A DNA stretch of 64,000 nt from Pseudactinotalea suaedae (lineage in GTDB: Bacteria > Actinomycetota > Actinomycetes > Actinomycetales > Beutenbergiaceae), in the NCBI RefSeq assembly GCF_009733815.1, contig NZ_WNXY01000003.1, positions 186,001-250,000 on the forward strand, in the 5' to 3' direction. Shown piece by piece: positions 33,168-43,700 of this stretch. Position 1 is the first letter of the stretch. Each line of letters begins with the position of its first letter. Under the pieces are notes generated by a model. It did not search any database, was not told the origin of the DNA, and was given only the letters and a program-made list of their open reading frames with translations. The position numbers and the translations under genes are program-made.

Positions 33168-34721
33168 TCAGGGGTGCCGGAGCGAGCCGGACCCGCCCGC
33201 CGCGACCGTGAGGCTGGTGAGCCCGTCCTCCGGTGCGCCGAGCGGGAGCTCGTCCTGGTCGCGCAGCGCGAAGCTGTGCTCGGACACCGGGATCGGGTAG
33301 TCGCCGGTGAAGCACGCGCTGCAGAGCTTCGAGGACGGCTGCTCGGTGGCCTCGATCATGCCCTCGAGCGAGATGTAGCCGAGCGAGTCGGCGCCCAGCG
33401 AGGCACCGATGTCCTCGACCGAGAGCCCGTTGGCCACCAGCTCGGCGCGCGTGGCGAAGTCGATGCCGTAGAAGCACGGCCACTTGACCGGCGGCGAGGA
33501 GATCCGCACGTGCACCTCGGCGGCGCCGGCCTCGCGCAGCATCCGCACGAGCGCGCGCTGGGTGTTGCCGCGCACGATCGAGTCGTCGACGACGACGAGC
33601 CGCTTGCCCCGGATGACTTCCTTGAGCGGGTTCAGCTTGAGCCGGATACCGAGCTGCCGGATGGTCTGCGAGGGCTGGATGAACGTGCGGCCCACGTAGG
33701 CGTTCTTGGTCAGCCCCTGCCCGAACGGGATGCCCGACTCGGTGGCGTAGCCGATCGCGGCCGGGGTGCCGGACTCCGGGGTCGGGATCACCAGGTCCGC
33801 CTCGACGGGGTGCTCGCGCGCGAGCGCGCGACCCATCTCGACGCGGGCGGCGTTGACGCTGCGACCCGCGATCGTGGTGTCGGGCCGCGCGAGGTAGACG
33901 TACTCGAAGACGCAGCCCTTGGGCTCGGGCTCGGCGAACCGGCAGCTGCGCAGACCGTCGGCGTCGATCGAGATCAGCTCGCCCGGCTCGACCTCGCGCA
34001 CGAACGCGGCACCGACGATGTCGAGCGCGGCGGTCTCGGACGCGACGACCCAGCCCCGCTCCAGCCGGCCCAGCACGAGCGGGCGGACCCCGTGCCGGTC
34101 ACGGGCGGCGTAGAGCGTGTCCTCGGACATGAACGCGATCGAGAAGGCGCCGCGGACCCGTGGGAGCACCTCGAGGGCTGTCGCCTCCAGGGTGCGGTCG
34201 GGATCACCCGAGAGCAGCGCCGTCAGCACGAAGGTGTCGGTCGCGCAGCGGTCGACGAGGTCGTTCCGCTTCTTCGGCCCGTACCGCTCCTCGACCAGCC
34301 GCACCAGCTCGCCGGTGTTGGTGAGGTTGCCGTTGTGCGCGAGCGCGATCGTGCCGTCCGAGGTGGGACCGAGCGTGGGCTGGGCGTTCTCCCAGGTGGA
34401 GGCGCCGGTGGTCGAGTACCGCACGTGGCCCAGGGCGATGTGCCCGGTCAGCGAGGTCAGCGCCATGTCGTCGAAGACCTGCGAGACCAGCCCCATGTCC
34501 TTGTAGACCAGGATCTGCTCGCCGTTCGAGGTGGCGATGCCGGCGGACTCCTGGCCCCGGTGCTGGAGGGCGTAGAGGCCGAAGTAGGTGAGCTTCGAGA
34601 CCTCTTCACCAGGTGCCCAGACCCCGAAGACCCCGCACTCGTCCTGCGGACCCTTGTCGTGGGGATCGACCTGGTGGGTCAGTCGTCCATCGCCGCGCGC
34701 CACACCCTCATCGTCCCACAC
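33168..34721 (-). CDS. purF: Amidophosphoribosyltransferase
   Basis: A 517-residue first enzyme of purine synthesis, making phosphoribosylamine from PRPP and glutamine. The class II glutaminase nucleophile is the Cys of DECGVFGVW (about residue 29), preceded by a propeptide that is normally removed. Glutaminase motifs are HRGQESAGIA and HNGNLTNTGEL. The PRPP loop is LVVVDDSIVRGNTQ, and cysteines for an iron-sulfur cluster are seen near PCFYGID and KLCSACFTGDYP. The start is GTG at 34721, with another GTG six codons later (34703). It is upstream of purM on the same strand. Confidence 0.96.
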   Translation of the reverse strand: MWDDEGVARGDGRLTHQVDPHDKGPQDECGVFGVWAPGEEVSKLTYFGLYALQHRGQESAGIATSNGEQILVYKDMGLVSQVFDDMALTSLTGHIALGHVRYSTTGASTWENAQPTLGPTSDGTIALAHNGNLTNTGELVRLVEERYGPKKRNDLVDRCATDTFVLTALLSGDPDRTLEATALEVLPRVRGAFSIAFMSEDTLYAARDRHGVRPLVLGRLERGWVVASETAALDIVGAAFVREVEPGELISIDADGLRSCRFAEPEPKGCVFEYVYLARPDTTIAGRSVNAARVEMGRALAREHPVEADLVIPTPESGTPAAIGYATESGIPFGQGLTKNAYVGRTFIQPSQTIRQLGIRLKLNPLKEVIRGKRLVVVDDSIVRGNTQRALVRMLREAGAAEVHVRISSPPVKWPCFYGIDFATRAELVANGLSVEDIGASLGADSLGYISLEGMIEATEQPSSKLCSACFTGDYPIPVSEHSFALRDQDELPLGAPEDGLTSLTVAAGGSGSLRHP

Positions 34722-34792
34722 CCCGCGCGCGGCGGGACCGCGACCTCATCGACCGGCCCGCCCCGCGTGCCGGACCGGGCTCGCGACGGCGG

Positions 34793-36262
34793 TCAGGGGT
34801 GACTGAACGCGACGGTGCGGGTGGTCGGGTCGGCCTCCGTGAGCGTGACGGCGGTGGCCTCGCCCAGCGGCAGCGCGGGTCCGAGCACGGTCGCCTGCAC
34901 CGCGGGTTCGGCCACCACCACGGTGCCGCGCTGCTGGGTCGCGTCGCCCTTGGGCTCGTTCACCTCGACGACGACGCCGTCGAAGCTCTCCCCCACCCGG
35001 GAGGCGAGCACCAGCGCCTCGAGCAGGTTGACGCACTCCCGCTCGTAGCCGTTGGCCCGGTGGCCGGCGCTCGCCATCTGCTGGGGCAGCTGCTCGAGAC
35101 CGGCGCGCACCCAGTCGGGCACGTCGGTCCCGGCGGTCGCGGCCAGGCAGATCTCCTGTCCGTACCGGTCGACCAACCGCCGCAGCGGCGCGGTGACGTG
35201 CGCGTACTCCGAGGCGATCGCCCCGTGCGGGGACGCCGGGGGCAGGTCGCCGTCGAACGTGAGGTAGCCGGCGCCGCGGAACAGCGTGGTCGCGGCGTCG
35301 AGGAACGCCGCGTGGGCGGGGACCGAGGCGTCCAGACGGCGGAGCATCGCTCCGTAGGCCTCGCCCTGCTCCCACGCCACGCCCAGGCCGCGGGCGGCGT
35401 GCCGCAGCCGCTTGACGTCGCGCGGGTCGGCCTCGGGCAGGGTCCGGAACACGCCCATCCGCTTGCGGCGCATCAGCCCCGCGGCCGCGATGCCGGTCAG
35501 CAGCGAGATCTGGGCGTTCCACTCCTCGACGTCGAGGGTGGCGCGGTAGCGGAGCTCGTAGTGGTCGCCCACCCGGACGACCTCCTGCTCGGGGATCCGC
35601 AGCGAGGCGCCCCCGCGCTCGATCTCGCGCTCCTGGCGCAGCGTGCCGATCTCGCGCAGCAGCTCGAGCATCGCCGGGACGGCGGCGTGGTCGCCGCCCT
35701 CGCCGCCCTCGTCGCCGTCGAGGGCCGCCTGCACCTGCTCGTAGGTCAGCTGGGCGCGGCTGCGCACCATGGCGCGGCGCACGCCTGCCTCGACGATCTC
35801 GCCGCTCGCGTCCAGCTCGATCCGCCACACGCAGGCAGGACGTGCCTGCTCGGGCAGCAGGCTGGCGGCGCCCTCGGCGAGCGCCGCGGGGTGCAGACCG
35901 ATGCGGCCGTCGGGCCCGTAGAACGTCAGGCCACGCTCGTGCACCTCGGTGTCGAGCGCGCCGCCGGGGGTGATGAACGACGCCGGGTCGGCGATCGCGT
36001 ACTGCACCAGGTAGCCCTCGCCCTGACGGGACAGGTACAGGGCCTGGTCCAGGTCCCTGGACCCGGGTGGGTCGACGGTGACGAGCTCGACGTCGGTGGC
36101 GTCGAGGTCGTGCCGGGGCGGTGCGGCCGCGGCGCGCTCGGCCTCCGCGAGCGCCTCGGCGGAGAACTCGCCGGGCACCTCCAGCTCGGTACGCAGCGCC
36201 GCGAGCGCGGGCTCGACGTCGGCGGCGGTGACGCGATCGAGAACGAAGCTGCGAGACGGCAC
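34793..36262 (-). CDS. RNB-domain ribonuclease (RNase II/R-like catalytic core)
   Basis: A 489-residue RNA exonuclease-like protein consisting mostly of the RNB domain. The catalytic acidic cluster is in [13 protein letters not shown] (canonically SRDLDDA), with [28 protein letters not shown] and [16 protein letters not shown] following. The usual N-terminal cold-shock and C-terminal S1 RNA-binding domains are short or missing; this compact form is common in Actinobacteria. It probably degrades structured RNA in the cytoplasm. The start is GTG at 36262, 7 bases after the stop of the membrane protein gene upstream, suggesting co-transcription. purF begins 71 bases downstream. Confidence 0.88.
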   Translation of the reverse strand: MPSRSFVLDRVTAADVEPALAALRTELEVPGEFSAEALAEAERAAAAPPRHDLDATDVELVTVDPPGSRDLDQALYLSRQGEGYLVQYAIADPASFITPGGALDTEVHERGLTFYGPDGRIGLHPAALAEGAASLLPEQARPACVWRIELDASGEIVEAGVRRAMVRSRAQLTYEQVQAALDGDEGGEGGDHAAVPAMLELLREIGTLRQEREIERGGASLRIPEQEVVRVGDHYELRYRATLDVEEWNAQISLLTGIAAAGLMRRKRMGVFRTLPEADPRDVKRLRHAARGLGVAWEQGEAYGAMLRRLDASVPAHAAFLDAATTLFRGAGYLTFDGDLPPASPHGAIASEYAHVTAPLRRLVDRYGQEICLAATAGTDVPDWVRAGLEQLPQQMASAGHRANGYERECVNLLEALVLASRVGESFDGVVVEVNEPKGDATQQRGTVVVAEPAVQATVLGPALPLGEATAVTLTEADPTTRTVAFSHP

Positions 36263-36269
36263 CGCTACC

Positions 36270-36701
36270 TCACTTCTGTCGGCGTGACCGGCGGTCGAGG
36301 AGCAGCGCGAGGCCGCACATCAGCAGCGCACCGATCGGGACGAAGATCGCGCACATCAGCCAGAAGAAGCCCCACGTGTTCGACGCCCACGGGCCGCCCG
36401 CGAGGGCGATCGTGTCCGGGTGCGCGAGGCGGGTCTGCACGAACGCCGCCAGCATCCCCAGCAGCACACCGATGGTCACGAACCGGCCGAACCGGGGTGC
36501 GCGGCGCACCCGGGTGGGGTCGACGGCGATCTCGTTCGCCTCGCGCGGGTCCGCGGCCTCGCCCTGGCCCGGGTCGCCGTCGGGCTCACCCGCGGCAGGA
36601 CGCTCGACCGGGTCACCCACGCCGGGGCCCTCGACCGGATCCGCCGGCACCGTGGCGGCCGTGTCCGGCTCGTCGCCCTCCGGTTGCTGCACCGTGCTCA
36701 T
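36270..36701 (-). CDS. Hypothetical two-helix membrane protein
   Basis: A 143-residue protein with a long acidic, Pro/Glu/Asp-rich N-terminal half that looks disordered (about residues 1-65), a basic [13 protein letters not shown] segment, and two transmembrane helices ([15 protein letters not shown] and [19 protein letters not shown]). It ends in a basic [10 protein letters not shown] tail. Proteins of this layout sit near purF in related Actinobacteria, but no function is known. It lies 7 bases upstream of the RNB gene and 10 bases after the SCP gene, so the three likely share a transcript. Confidence 0.78.
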   Translation of the reverse strand: MSTVQQPEGDEPDTAATVPADPVEGPGVGDPVERPAAGEPDGDPGQGEAADPREANEIAVDPTRVRRAPRFGRFVTIGVLLGMLAAFVQTRLAHPDTIALAGGPWASNTWGFFWLMCAIFVPIGALLMCGLALLLDRRSRRQK

Positions 36702-36711
36702 TGCGGTGACG

Positions 36712-37068
36712 CTATCCCACGAGCGGGAGCAGGTCGGACAGGTCGGCGCGCAGCCCGGAGGCGCTGACATCACCGGCCGCGAGCGCGTCGGACCACACGA
36801 GCGCACCCGTGGCCAGCAGCAGCCAGGTCTGCATCGACATCTCGACGACGTTGGGTGGCGTGCCGCGGGTGTGCCGCGGCCCCTCGACCACCTGCACCAC
36901 CCCGGCAGGCGGTACCCGTACCTCGACCGCGTGCCCGGGCGCTCGCTCGCCGAGCTCTTCCAGCAGATAGCGGACCGCCCGGATGGTGCTCGCACGGTCG
37001 GCCGTGCCCGCCTGCCACGAGACCAGAGCGGCCTCGCCCTGAGAACGCGAGATACGCCGTCGGGCCAT
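36712..37068 (-). CDS. Bacterial sterol-carrier-like (SCP_3) family protein
   Basis: A 118-residue protein of the actinobacterial SCP-2 orthologue family ([20 protein letters not shown], then [18 protein letters not shown], then [16 protein letters not shown]). The fold binds hydrophobic ligands in the wider superfamily; the bacterial ligand is not known. The N-terminus [19 protein letters not shown] is typical. It is the first gene of the SCP - membrane protein - RNB cluster and is divergent from treS across 63 bases, which must contain both promoters. Confidence 0.82.
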   Translation of the reverse strand: MARRRISRSQGEAALVSWQAGTADRASTIRAVRYLLEELGERAPGHAVEVRVPPAGVVQVVEGPRHTRGTPPNVVEMSMQTWLLLATGALVWSDALAAGDVSASGLRADLSDLLPLVG

Positions 37069-37131
37069 GGCACGAATCTAAACCGAGCCGTTCCGGTTGC
37101 GTGCCTGCGTCGCAACGGCCAGTGTGGTCCG

Positions 37132-38871
37132 GTGACCGACGTCAGACCAGCGCAGCCGCCCGGCGACCTCCTCAACCCGAGCACCGACACCGAGTGGTTC
37201 AAGACCGCGGTGTTCTACGAGGTCCTCGTCCGTGCCTTCTACGACTCCGACGGCAACGGCACGGGCGACTTCCAGGGCCTCACCGAGAAGCTCGACTACC
37301 TCGCGTGGCTGGGGGTGGACTGCCTGTGGGTCCCCCCGTTCTTCAGCTCGCCGCTGCGCGACGGTGGCTACGACGTGGCCGACTACACCGAGATCCTCCC
37401 GGACATCGGCACGGTCGAGGACTTCCGGGCCTTCGTGGCGGCGGCGCACGCGCGCGGCATCCGCGTGATCATCGACTTCGTCATGAACCACACCTCCGAC
37501 GCGCACCCCTGGTTCCAGGCCTCCCGCTCGGACCCGGACGGCGAGTACGGCGACTTCTACGTGTGGTCCGACACCGACGACCTGTACAGCGAGGCACGGG
37601 TGATCTTCGTCGACACCGAGCCCTCGAACTGGACCTGGGACCCGGTGCGCCAGCAGTACTTCTGGCACCGCTTCTTCTCCCACCAGCCGGATCTGAACTT
37701 CGACAACCCGGCCGTGCTCGAGGCGATGCTCGAGGCGATGGACTTCTGGCTCGCCATGGGCCTGGACGGCTTCCGGCTCGACGCCGTCCCGTACCTGTTC
37801 GAGCGCGAGGGCACCAACGGCGAGAACCTGCCCGAGACCCACGAGGCGCTCCGGAAGGTGCGCCGGTTCGTCGACGAGAAGTACCCGGGCACGGTGCTGC
37901 TGTGCGAGGCGAACCAGTGGCCCGCGGACGTGGTGGAGTACTTCGGCGGCACGCACGACGAGGAGGGCAACTGGGTCGGCGACGAGTGCCACATGGCGTT
38001 CCACTTCCCCGTGATGCCACGCCTGTTCATGTCGGTGCGGCGCGAGTCGCGGTACCCGATCTCGGAGATCATGGCGCAGACGCCGTCGATCCCCGACGGC
38101 TGCCAGTGGGGCATCTTCCTGCGCAACCACGACGAGCTGACCCTGGAGATGGTCGCCGACGAGGACCGCGACTACATGTGGGCCGAGTACGCGCAGGACC
38201 CGCGGATGAAGGCGAACATCGGCATCCGCCGCCGGCTCGCCCCGCTGCTCGACAACGACGACAACCGCATCGAGCTGTTCCACGCGATGCTGCTGTCGCT
38301 GCCCGGGTCGCCGGTGCTGTACTACGGCGACGAGATCGGGATGGGCGACAACATCTGGCTCGGTGACCGCGACGGCGTGCGCACCCCGATGCAGTGGACC
38401 GGTGACCGCAACGCCGGGTTCTCCCGCGTGACCCCGGGGCGGCTGCACCTGCCGGTGATCCAGGACCCGGTGTACGGGTACCAGAGCGTCAACGTCGAGG
38501 CGCAGACGGAGAACCCGTCCTCGCTGCTGCACTGGACCCGGCGGATGATCCACATCCGCAAGCGCCACCCCGCGTTCGGGCTCGGCTCGTTCATCGACCT
38601 CGGAGGGTCGAACCCCTCGATCCTGTCCTACGTGCGCGAGCACGCCGGGCCGGACGGGACGGACGACGTGATCCTCTGCGTCAACAACCTCTCGCGCTTC
38701 CCCCAGCCGGTCGAGCTGGACCTGCGGGCGTGGGAGGGTCGAGTACCTGTCGAGCTCGTCGGCGGTGTGCCGTTCCCCGCCATCGGAGAGCTGCCGTACC
38801 TGCTCACGCTGGGTTCGCACGGGTTCTACTGGTTCCGACTCACCACACCACCAGCCGAGGTCACGCCATGA
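37132..38871 (+). CDS. treS: Trehalose synthase / maltose alpha-D-glucosyltransferase
   Basis: A 579-residue GH13 isomerase interconverting trehalose and maltose. Evidence: the TreS-typical start [53 protein letters not shown], nucleophile Asp217 in [15 protein letters not shown], acid/base Glu259 in LLCEANQWP, and [11 protein letters not shown]. It is not fused to a maltokinase domain; the kinase is the next gene, overlapping by ATGA. The start is GTG at 37132. The pair feeds trehalose to maltose-1-phosphate, normally polymerised by GlgE into alpha-glucan. GlgE and GlgB are not in the window. Confidence 0.95.
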   Translation: MTDVRPAQPPGDLLNPSTDTEWFKTAVFYEVLVRAFYDSDGNGTGDFQGLTEKLDYLAWLGVDCLWVPPFFSSPLRDGGYDVADYTEILPDIGTVEDFRAFVAAAHARGIRVIIDFVMNHTSDAHPWFQASRSDPDGEYGDFYVWSDTDDLYSEARVIFVDTEPSNWTWDPVRQQYFWHRFFSHQPDLNFDNPAVLEAMLEAMDFWLAMGLDGFRLDAVPYLFEREGTNGENLPETHEALRKVRRFVDEKYPGTVLLCEANQWPADVVEYFGGTHDEEGNWVGDECHMAFHFPVMPRLFMSVRRESRYPISEIMAQTPSIPDGCQWGIFLRNHDELTLEMVADEDRDYMWAEYAQDPRMKANIGIRRRLAPLLDNDDNRIELFHAMLLSLPGSPVLYYGDEIGMGDNIWLGDRDGVRTPMQWTGDRNAGFSRVTPGRLHLPVIQDPVYGYQSVNVEAQTENPSSLLHWTRRMIHIRKRHPAFGLGSFIDLGGSNPSILSYVREHAGPDGTDDVILCVNNLSRFPQPVELDLRAWEGRVPVELVGGVPFPAIGELPYLLTLGSHGFYWFRLTTPPAEVTP

Positions 38872-40355
38872 CGCCGCACCCGAGCCCGTTCCCGCACCCC
38901 AGCCCGCTGCCGCTCGACGCGCTGCCCGACCATCTCGCCGCCGCCCGCTGGTTCGGCGGCAAGGGGCGACCCTTCACGGTCAGCTCGGTGACGCGCGTCG
39001 CGGAGATCCCCACCGAGGGCGAGCCGCGGGTCGTCATCGACATCGTGGAGGTCAGCTACTCCGACGGCGCCGAGCCGGCCACCGAGCACTACCAGCTGCC
39101 GCTCTCGCTGTACGCGCACCCGCAGGAGCGGCTCAACCACGCGTTCATCAGCTGGTACGCCGACGACACCGTGGACGCCGCCGACGAGAACGAGTCCTGG
39201 CGGCACGCCTACGACGCCGTGCACGACCGGGAGGCCATGGCCGCCTGGTTGGCGGCGTTCGCCGCCGTCGAGCCCGACGGCGGAGCGAAGGTCACGGGCT
39301 CGGGCTCGACCGGTCTGGTGCTGCGTCGGGTACCCGGGCACGAGCTCGACCCCGAGGCGGTCTCCACACCGTTCTCGGGCGAGCAGTCGAACTCCTCGGT
39401 CATGTTCGGCGACGACTCCCTCATGAAGGTGTTCCGCAAGCTGACGCCGGGGGTCAATCCCGACATCGAGATCCACGACGTGCTGACCCGCGCCGGGTCG
39501 GAGCACGCCGCCGCGCTGTACGGGTGGGCCGAGCTGGCCACCGAGGACGGGTTGCTCCAGCTGGCGTTGCTGCAGCAGTTCCTCAAGACCGCGAGCGACG
39601 GCTTCGAGCTGGCGCTGGCCTCGGTGCGAAACCTGTTCGCCGAGGCGAGCGTGAACCTCGACGGCGAGCTGTCGGTCGCCGAGGCCGGGGGCGACTTCGC
39701 CGACGAGGCGCACCGCCTGGGCGAGGCGCTCGCGGAGGTGCACGCCACGATGGCCGAGCACTTCGGGAGCGAGCCGCTGCAGCCCGCCGATCTGGCGGCC
39801 CTCGGTGACCGGATGAGCGCACGCCTGGACGCGGCGGTGGGCGTGGTGCCCGTGCTCGCGGAGTACCGGGACCGGCTGCGTGCCACGTTCGCGGCCACCG
39901 CCGGGCTGACCGGGGTGACCAGGCAACGCGTGCACGGCGACCTGCACCTGGGTCAGACGTTGCGCACCGTGGTCGGGTGGAAGCTGGTGGACTTCGAGGG
40001 CGAGCCCGCCAAGCCGCTGTCCGAGCGGCGCGAGCCGGACTCACCCTGGCGCGACGTCGCCGGGATGCTTCGCTCGTTCGACTACGCCGCCCACGCCGTC
40101 GTGATGACGGCGGAGAGCGCCGACAGCAGCGACGACCCCGAGCTGCGCGAGGACCGTGCTCGTGCCTGGGCCGACCGCAACGGCCACGCCTTCCTGGCCG
40201 GCTACCTCGGCGACCGCGACCTGACACCGGACGAGGATGCGCTGCTGCGCGCCTACGTCGCCGACAAGGCTGTCTACGAAGCGGTCTACGAGGCCCGCAA
40301 CCGCCCAGGCTGGCTAGCCATCCCCCTCACCGCCCTGGCCGACCTCGGTACCTGA
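38868..40355 (+). CDS. mak: Maltokinase
   Basis: A 495-residue kinase phosphorylating maltose to maltose-1-phosphate. It has an N-terminal cap ([18 protein letters not shown], the actinobacterial Mak/Pep2 start), a kinase-like lobe ([17 protein letters not shown]), the catalytic loop [13 protein letters not shown] with its Asp, and the metal-binding [16 protein letters not shown]. The ATGA overlap with treS shows coupling. No glgB follows; instead the gene is followed by the poly-G/poly-C tract. Confidence 0.95.
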   Translation: MTPHPSPFPHPSPLPLDALPDHLAAARWFGGKGRPFTVSSVTRVAEIPTEGEPRVVIDIVEVSYSDGAEPATEHYQLPLSLYAHPQERLNHAFISWYADDTVDAADENESWRHAYDAVHDREAMAAWLAAFAAVEPDGGAKVTGSGSTGLVLRRVPGHELDPEAVSTPFSGEQSNSSVMFGDDSLMKVFRKLTPGVNPDIEIHDVLTRAGSEHAAALYGWAELATEDGLLQLALLQQFLKTASDGFELALASVRNLFAEASVNLDGELSVAEAGGDFADEAHRLGEALAEVHATMAEHFGSEPLQPADLAALGDRMSARLDAAVGVVPVLAEYRDRLRATFAATAGLTGVTRQRVHGDLHLGQTLRTVVGWKLVDFEGEPAKPLSERREPDSPWRDVAGMLRSFDYAAHAVVMTAESADSSDDPELREDRARAWADRNGHAFLAGYLGDRDLTPDEDALLRAYVADKAVYEAVYEARNRPGWLAIPLTALADLGT

Positions 40356-40511
40356 CCCCACCGCCACCTCGCTACCCCGAGCACATCGGCCCCACCGAGG
40401 GGGCCCCGGGCCGCCGTCCAGCTCACACCCCCACAGGGTGCGGCGACGCACGCCCTGAGCGGCGCGAAACTGAGAAGTCGGCCCTATCGCCAAGGTAGCC
40501 GACCTCGCAGC

Positions 40512-40624
<113 letters not shown>

Positions 40625-40645
40625 GCAACCCAGCCCAGCCCCGCA

Positions 40646-40676
40646 CGCTTCGCGCGCTTCGCGCGCTTCGCGCGCT
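40646..40676. repeat. Short tandem repeat, CGCTTCGCG x3
   Basis: Three perfect tandem copies of the 9-base unit CGCTTCGCG at 40646, 40655 and 40664, plus a partial fourth, lie just beyond the poly-C run. The unit can pair with itself (CGC/GCG), so the tract may form small alternate stems. Confidence 0.85.
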
Positions 40677-40767
40677 CCCGCAGCACACCGCAAACGCGAG
40701 AAGAGGGCGGGTGGCCGCAGCCACCCGCCCTCATCTCCTCACCCCCTGCGAGTGACCGCCGTCAGGC

Positions 40768-43700
40768 TCACGGCCACGGCCACCACGGGAAGAGCAGCTT
40801 CAGCAGCCCCCACAGCCACTTGGCGAACTCCTCCCAGGGCTCCCACGGGTCGGGCGCCGGGTTGTCGGCGCCGATCGTGACCTCGAACGTCCCGGTGGCC
40901 GACACGTTGCCCGCCGAGTCGTGCGCGTTGTACTTGATCGTGTACGTGCCGTCCGGCAGCTCGACCGTGGCGGTGTGGGTGCCGCTGACGGCACCGTTCA
41001 CCGGCGACTGCGTGCTGCGGACCAGCGTCCCGTCCTGGTAGACGTTGGCGACGATCCTGCTGAGCCCGTTCGCGTCGCTGGCATCCACCTGGATGGTCAG
41101 CGTCTCGAACGGTCCGGAGCTCGTCGGGGACACCAGCGTCGCGACCGGCCGCGTGGTGTCGATGACGACCTCGAAGGTCGACGTCCTCGACACGTTGCCC
41201 GCGAGGTCGTGCGCGTTGTACCTGATCGTGTACGTGCCGTCCGGCAGCTCGACCGTGGCGGTGTGGCTGGCGCTCAGAGCGCCGTCGACCCGGCTCTGGG
41301 TGCTCCGGACGAGCGCGCCGTTCTGGTAGATGTTCGCCACGATCCGGTTGAGTCCGACCTCGTCGGTCGCGTCCACCTGGATGCTCAGCGTCCGGAACGG
41401 GCCGGCGGTGGTGGGTGCCACCAGCGTCACCAGCGGGCGCGTGGTGTCGACCACGGCATCCTCGACGGTGACGGTGGTGGTGTAGACCACGCCGTTGACG
41501 TCGTCGCTCACCACGAGCTCGACCTCGCCGGTGATCCCGCTGGGGATCTCGGCCACCACCGACGCCCGCCCGACCTCGTCGGTCGTGCTGACGATCGAGG
41601 TATCGACCTGGAAGGTCCCCAGGTCGACGCCGTCGAGCGTGGCCGTCACCTCGGTGGGCTTGACCTCGTCACGGCTGAAGGCCAGCGACGAGAGGTCGAG
41701 CGCCAGCTCGTCACCGGCGGCGTAGGTGGCCGTCGGGTCGGAGACCCAGCTGACCCCGATCGCCCGCTGGACGACGTCCGGGGACGCGGAGCCGAACTCG
41801 GCCATGTAGTCCACCATCGCGACCAGGTCGCTCTGGCCCGAGTCCTGGGTGCCGGTGCCCTCGGCGAGAGTGCCGAAGTTGTCGCCACCGGAGGCCAGGA
41901 ACGAGTTGACCACGACCGTGTACGGCTCGTCGGGGTCGATCGGCACGCCGTCCAGCGACATCCCGAGGATCCGCTCACCGGCCGCCGCGTCCGGGTCGTA
42001 GGTGTAGGTGAAGCCGGCCGAGACACCCAGTCGCAGGAACGGTCGCGAGGCTGTCGCCGGCTGCCACTGCTCCTCGAGGACCTGGGCCAGCTGGGCACCG
42101 GTGAGAACCGTGGTGACCAGGGTGTTGGCGAACGGCTGGACCACCGCTGCCTCACGGTAGGTGAGCACACCGTCGCCCTCGTTGGCGGACGCCACGTACG
42201 TCATGTCCGCACGGAGCCCGCCCGGGTTCATGAAGGCGATCTGCGCAGCCGGGTTGGTCCGCTGCGCCGCCCAGAGCTGGACGTCGGCGACGAAGTTCCC
42301 GAGGGTGGACTCGCCGCCCCGGTTCTCCGAACCGTCCTCCTGAAGCGCTCGGCCGAAGTCTGCGGTGATCTCACCGAGCGGCACCGCACCGAGCTCGTTC
42401 GCGACCTCGACGGCCGCATCGACGATCGCCTGCACCTCCGGGTCGCCCGCGCAGTAGGTCTCCCGCGGGATCGGCGGTGTCGCACGGCTGTCGCCCGGGA
42501 CCGGGACCATGTCCACGTTCTCGGCCGTCGCTGCCGTGACCTCGCCGGTGGCGCGGTCGACGGTCAGCGCCAGGTTGCCCAGGCTCTCGCCGTACTGACC
42601 GGTCTGGGTCACCCACATGCCGTCCACGTCGTGCAGGTAGACCTGGTGGGTGTGTCCGGAGATGATCGCGTCGATGCTCGGGTCCGCTCCGGCGACCAGG
42701 TCGCCGTACGGCGTGCCGTCGGCGCTGTCCAGCTCTGTGCCGGGCGCGCCGTCGTGCACCAGCACCACGATCACATCGGCCTCGCCGTTGGCGTCGTCAC
42801 CGTCGGAGAGCTGGGCGGCGTAGGTGTTGACCGCCTGACCCATGTCGCTGAACGTCAGACCCTCGATGCCCGCCGGTGACACCAGGGCCGGCATCTCCTC
42901 GGTGATGGCGCCGATGAAGCCGACGGCGATCCCGTCGACGTCGAGGATCGTGTACGGGTCGTACACCGGGTCACCGTTCGCGTCCACGATGTTCGCTGCC
43001 ACGTACGGCCAGTCGGACTCCGGGATGACGCGTTCGTTCACGTCCTCCTGGCTCTGGTCGAACTCGTGGTTGCCGAACGCCGAGACGTCCAGGCCGATGT
43101 GGTTGAGCACGTCGAGCGTGGGCTGGTCGTTCTGGATGAACGAGGTGAACGTCGACGCCCCGATGTTGTCCCCGGCCGAGAGGAAGATCGTGTTCGGGTT
43201 GGCCTGCCGGTAGCTGTCGACGGTGCACGCCAGCACCGCAGCGCCCGCGGACTGGCCGTCCGCCTCGATCCGACCGTGGAAGTCGTTGATCGACAGGAGG
43301 TTGATGTCCACCGTGGGTGTGACCTCGTCCGGGACGTCGATCCCGACGAGGATCGGGTCGTGGTCCGAGGCCCGGAACGGTGTCCCCTCCTGGACGTGCG
43401 TGCTCGCGAAGTAGTTGTAGCGGGAGTACTCGGCCAGCACCGACTCGGCCGAGTTGATGCTCCACACGTCCACGCCGGAGACGCGGGCGCCGGCCGAGGC
43501 GTTGGCGAACACGTGGTCGAGGGAGCCGACCTTGCCGTCGAAGACGTAGGTGGTCTCCTGGGAGAAGGCGGTGTTGAGGTTCGTGTACCCGGCGGTCTCC
43601 AGCGCCACGAGCGGGTTCTCCGCACCGTAGGAGTTGAAGTCACCGAGCAGGAAGATGTCCTCGATGCCCGCCGCGTCGGCCACGTCCTCGGCGAACGCGG

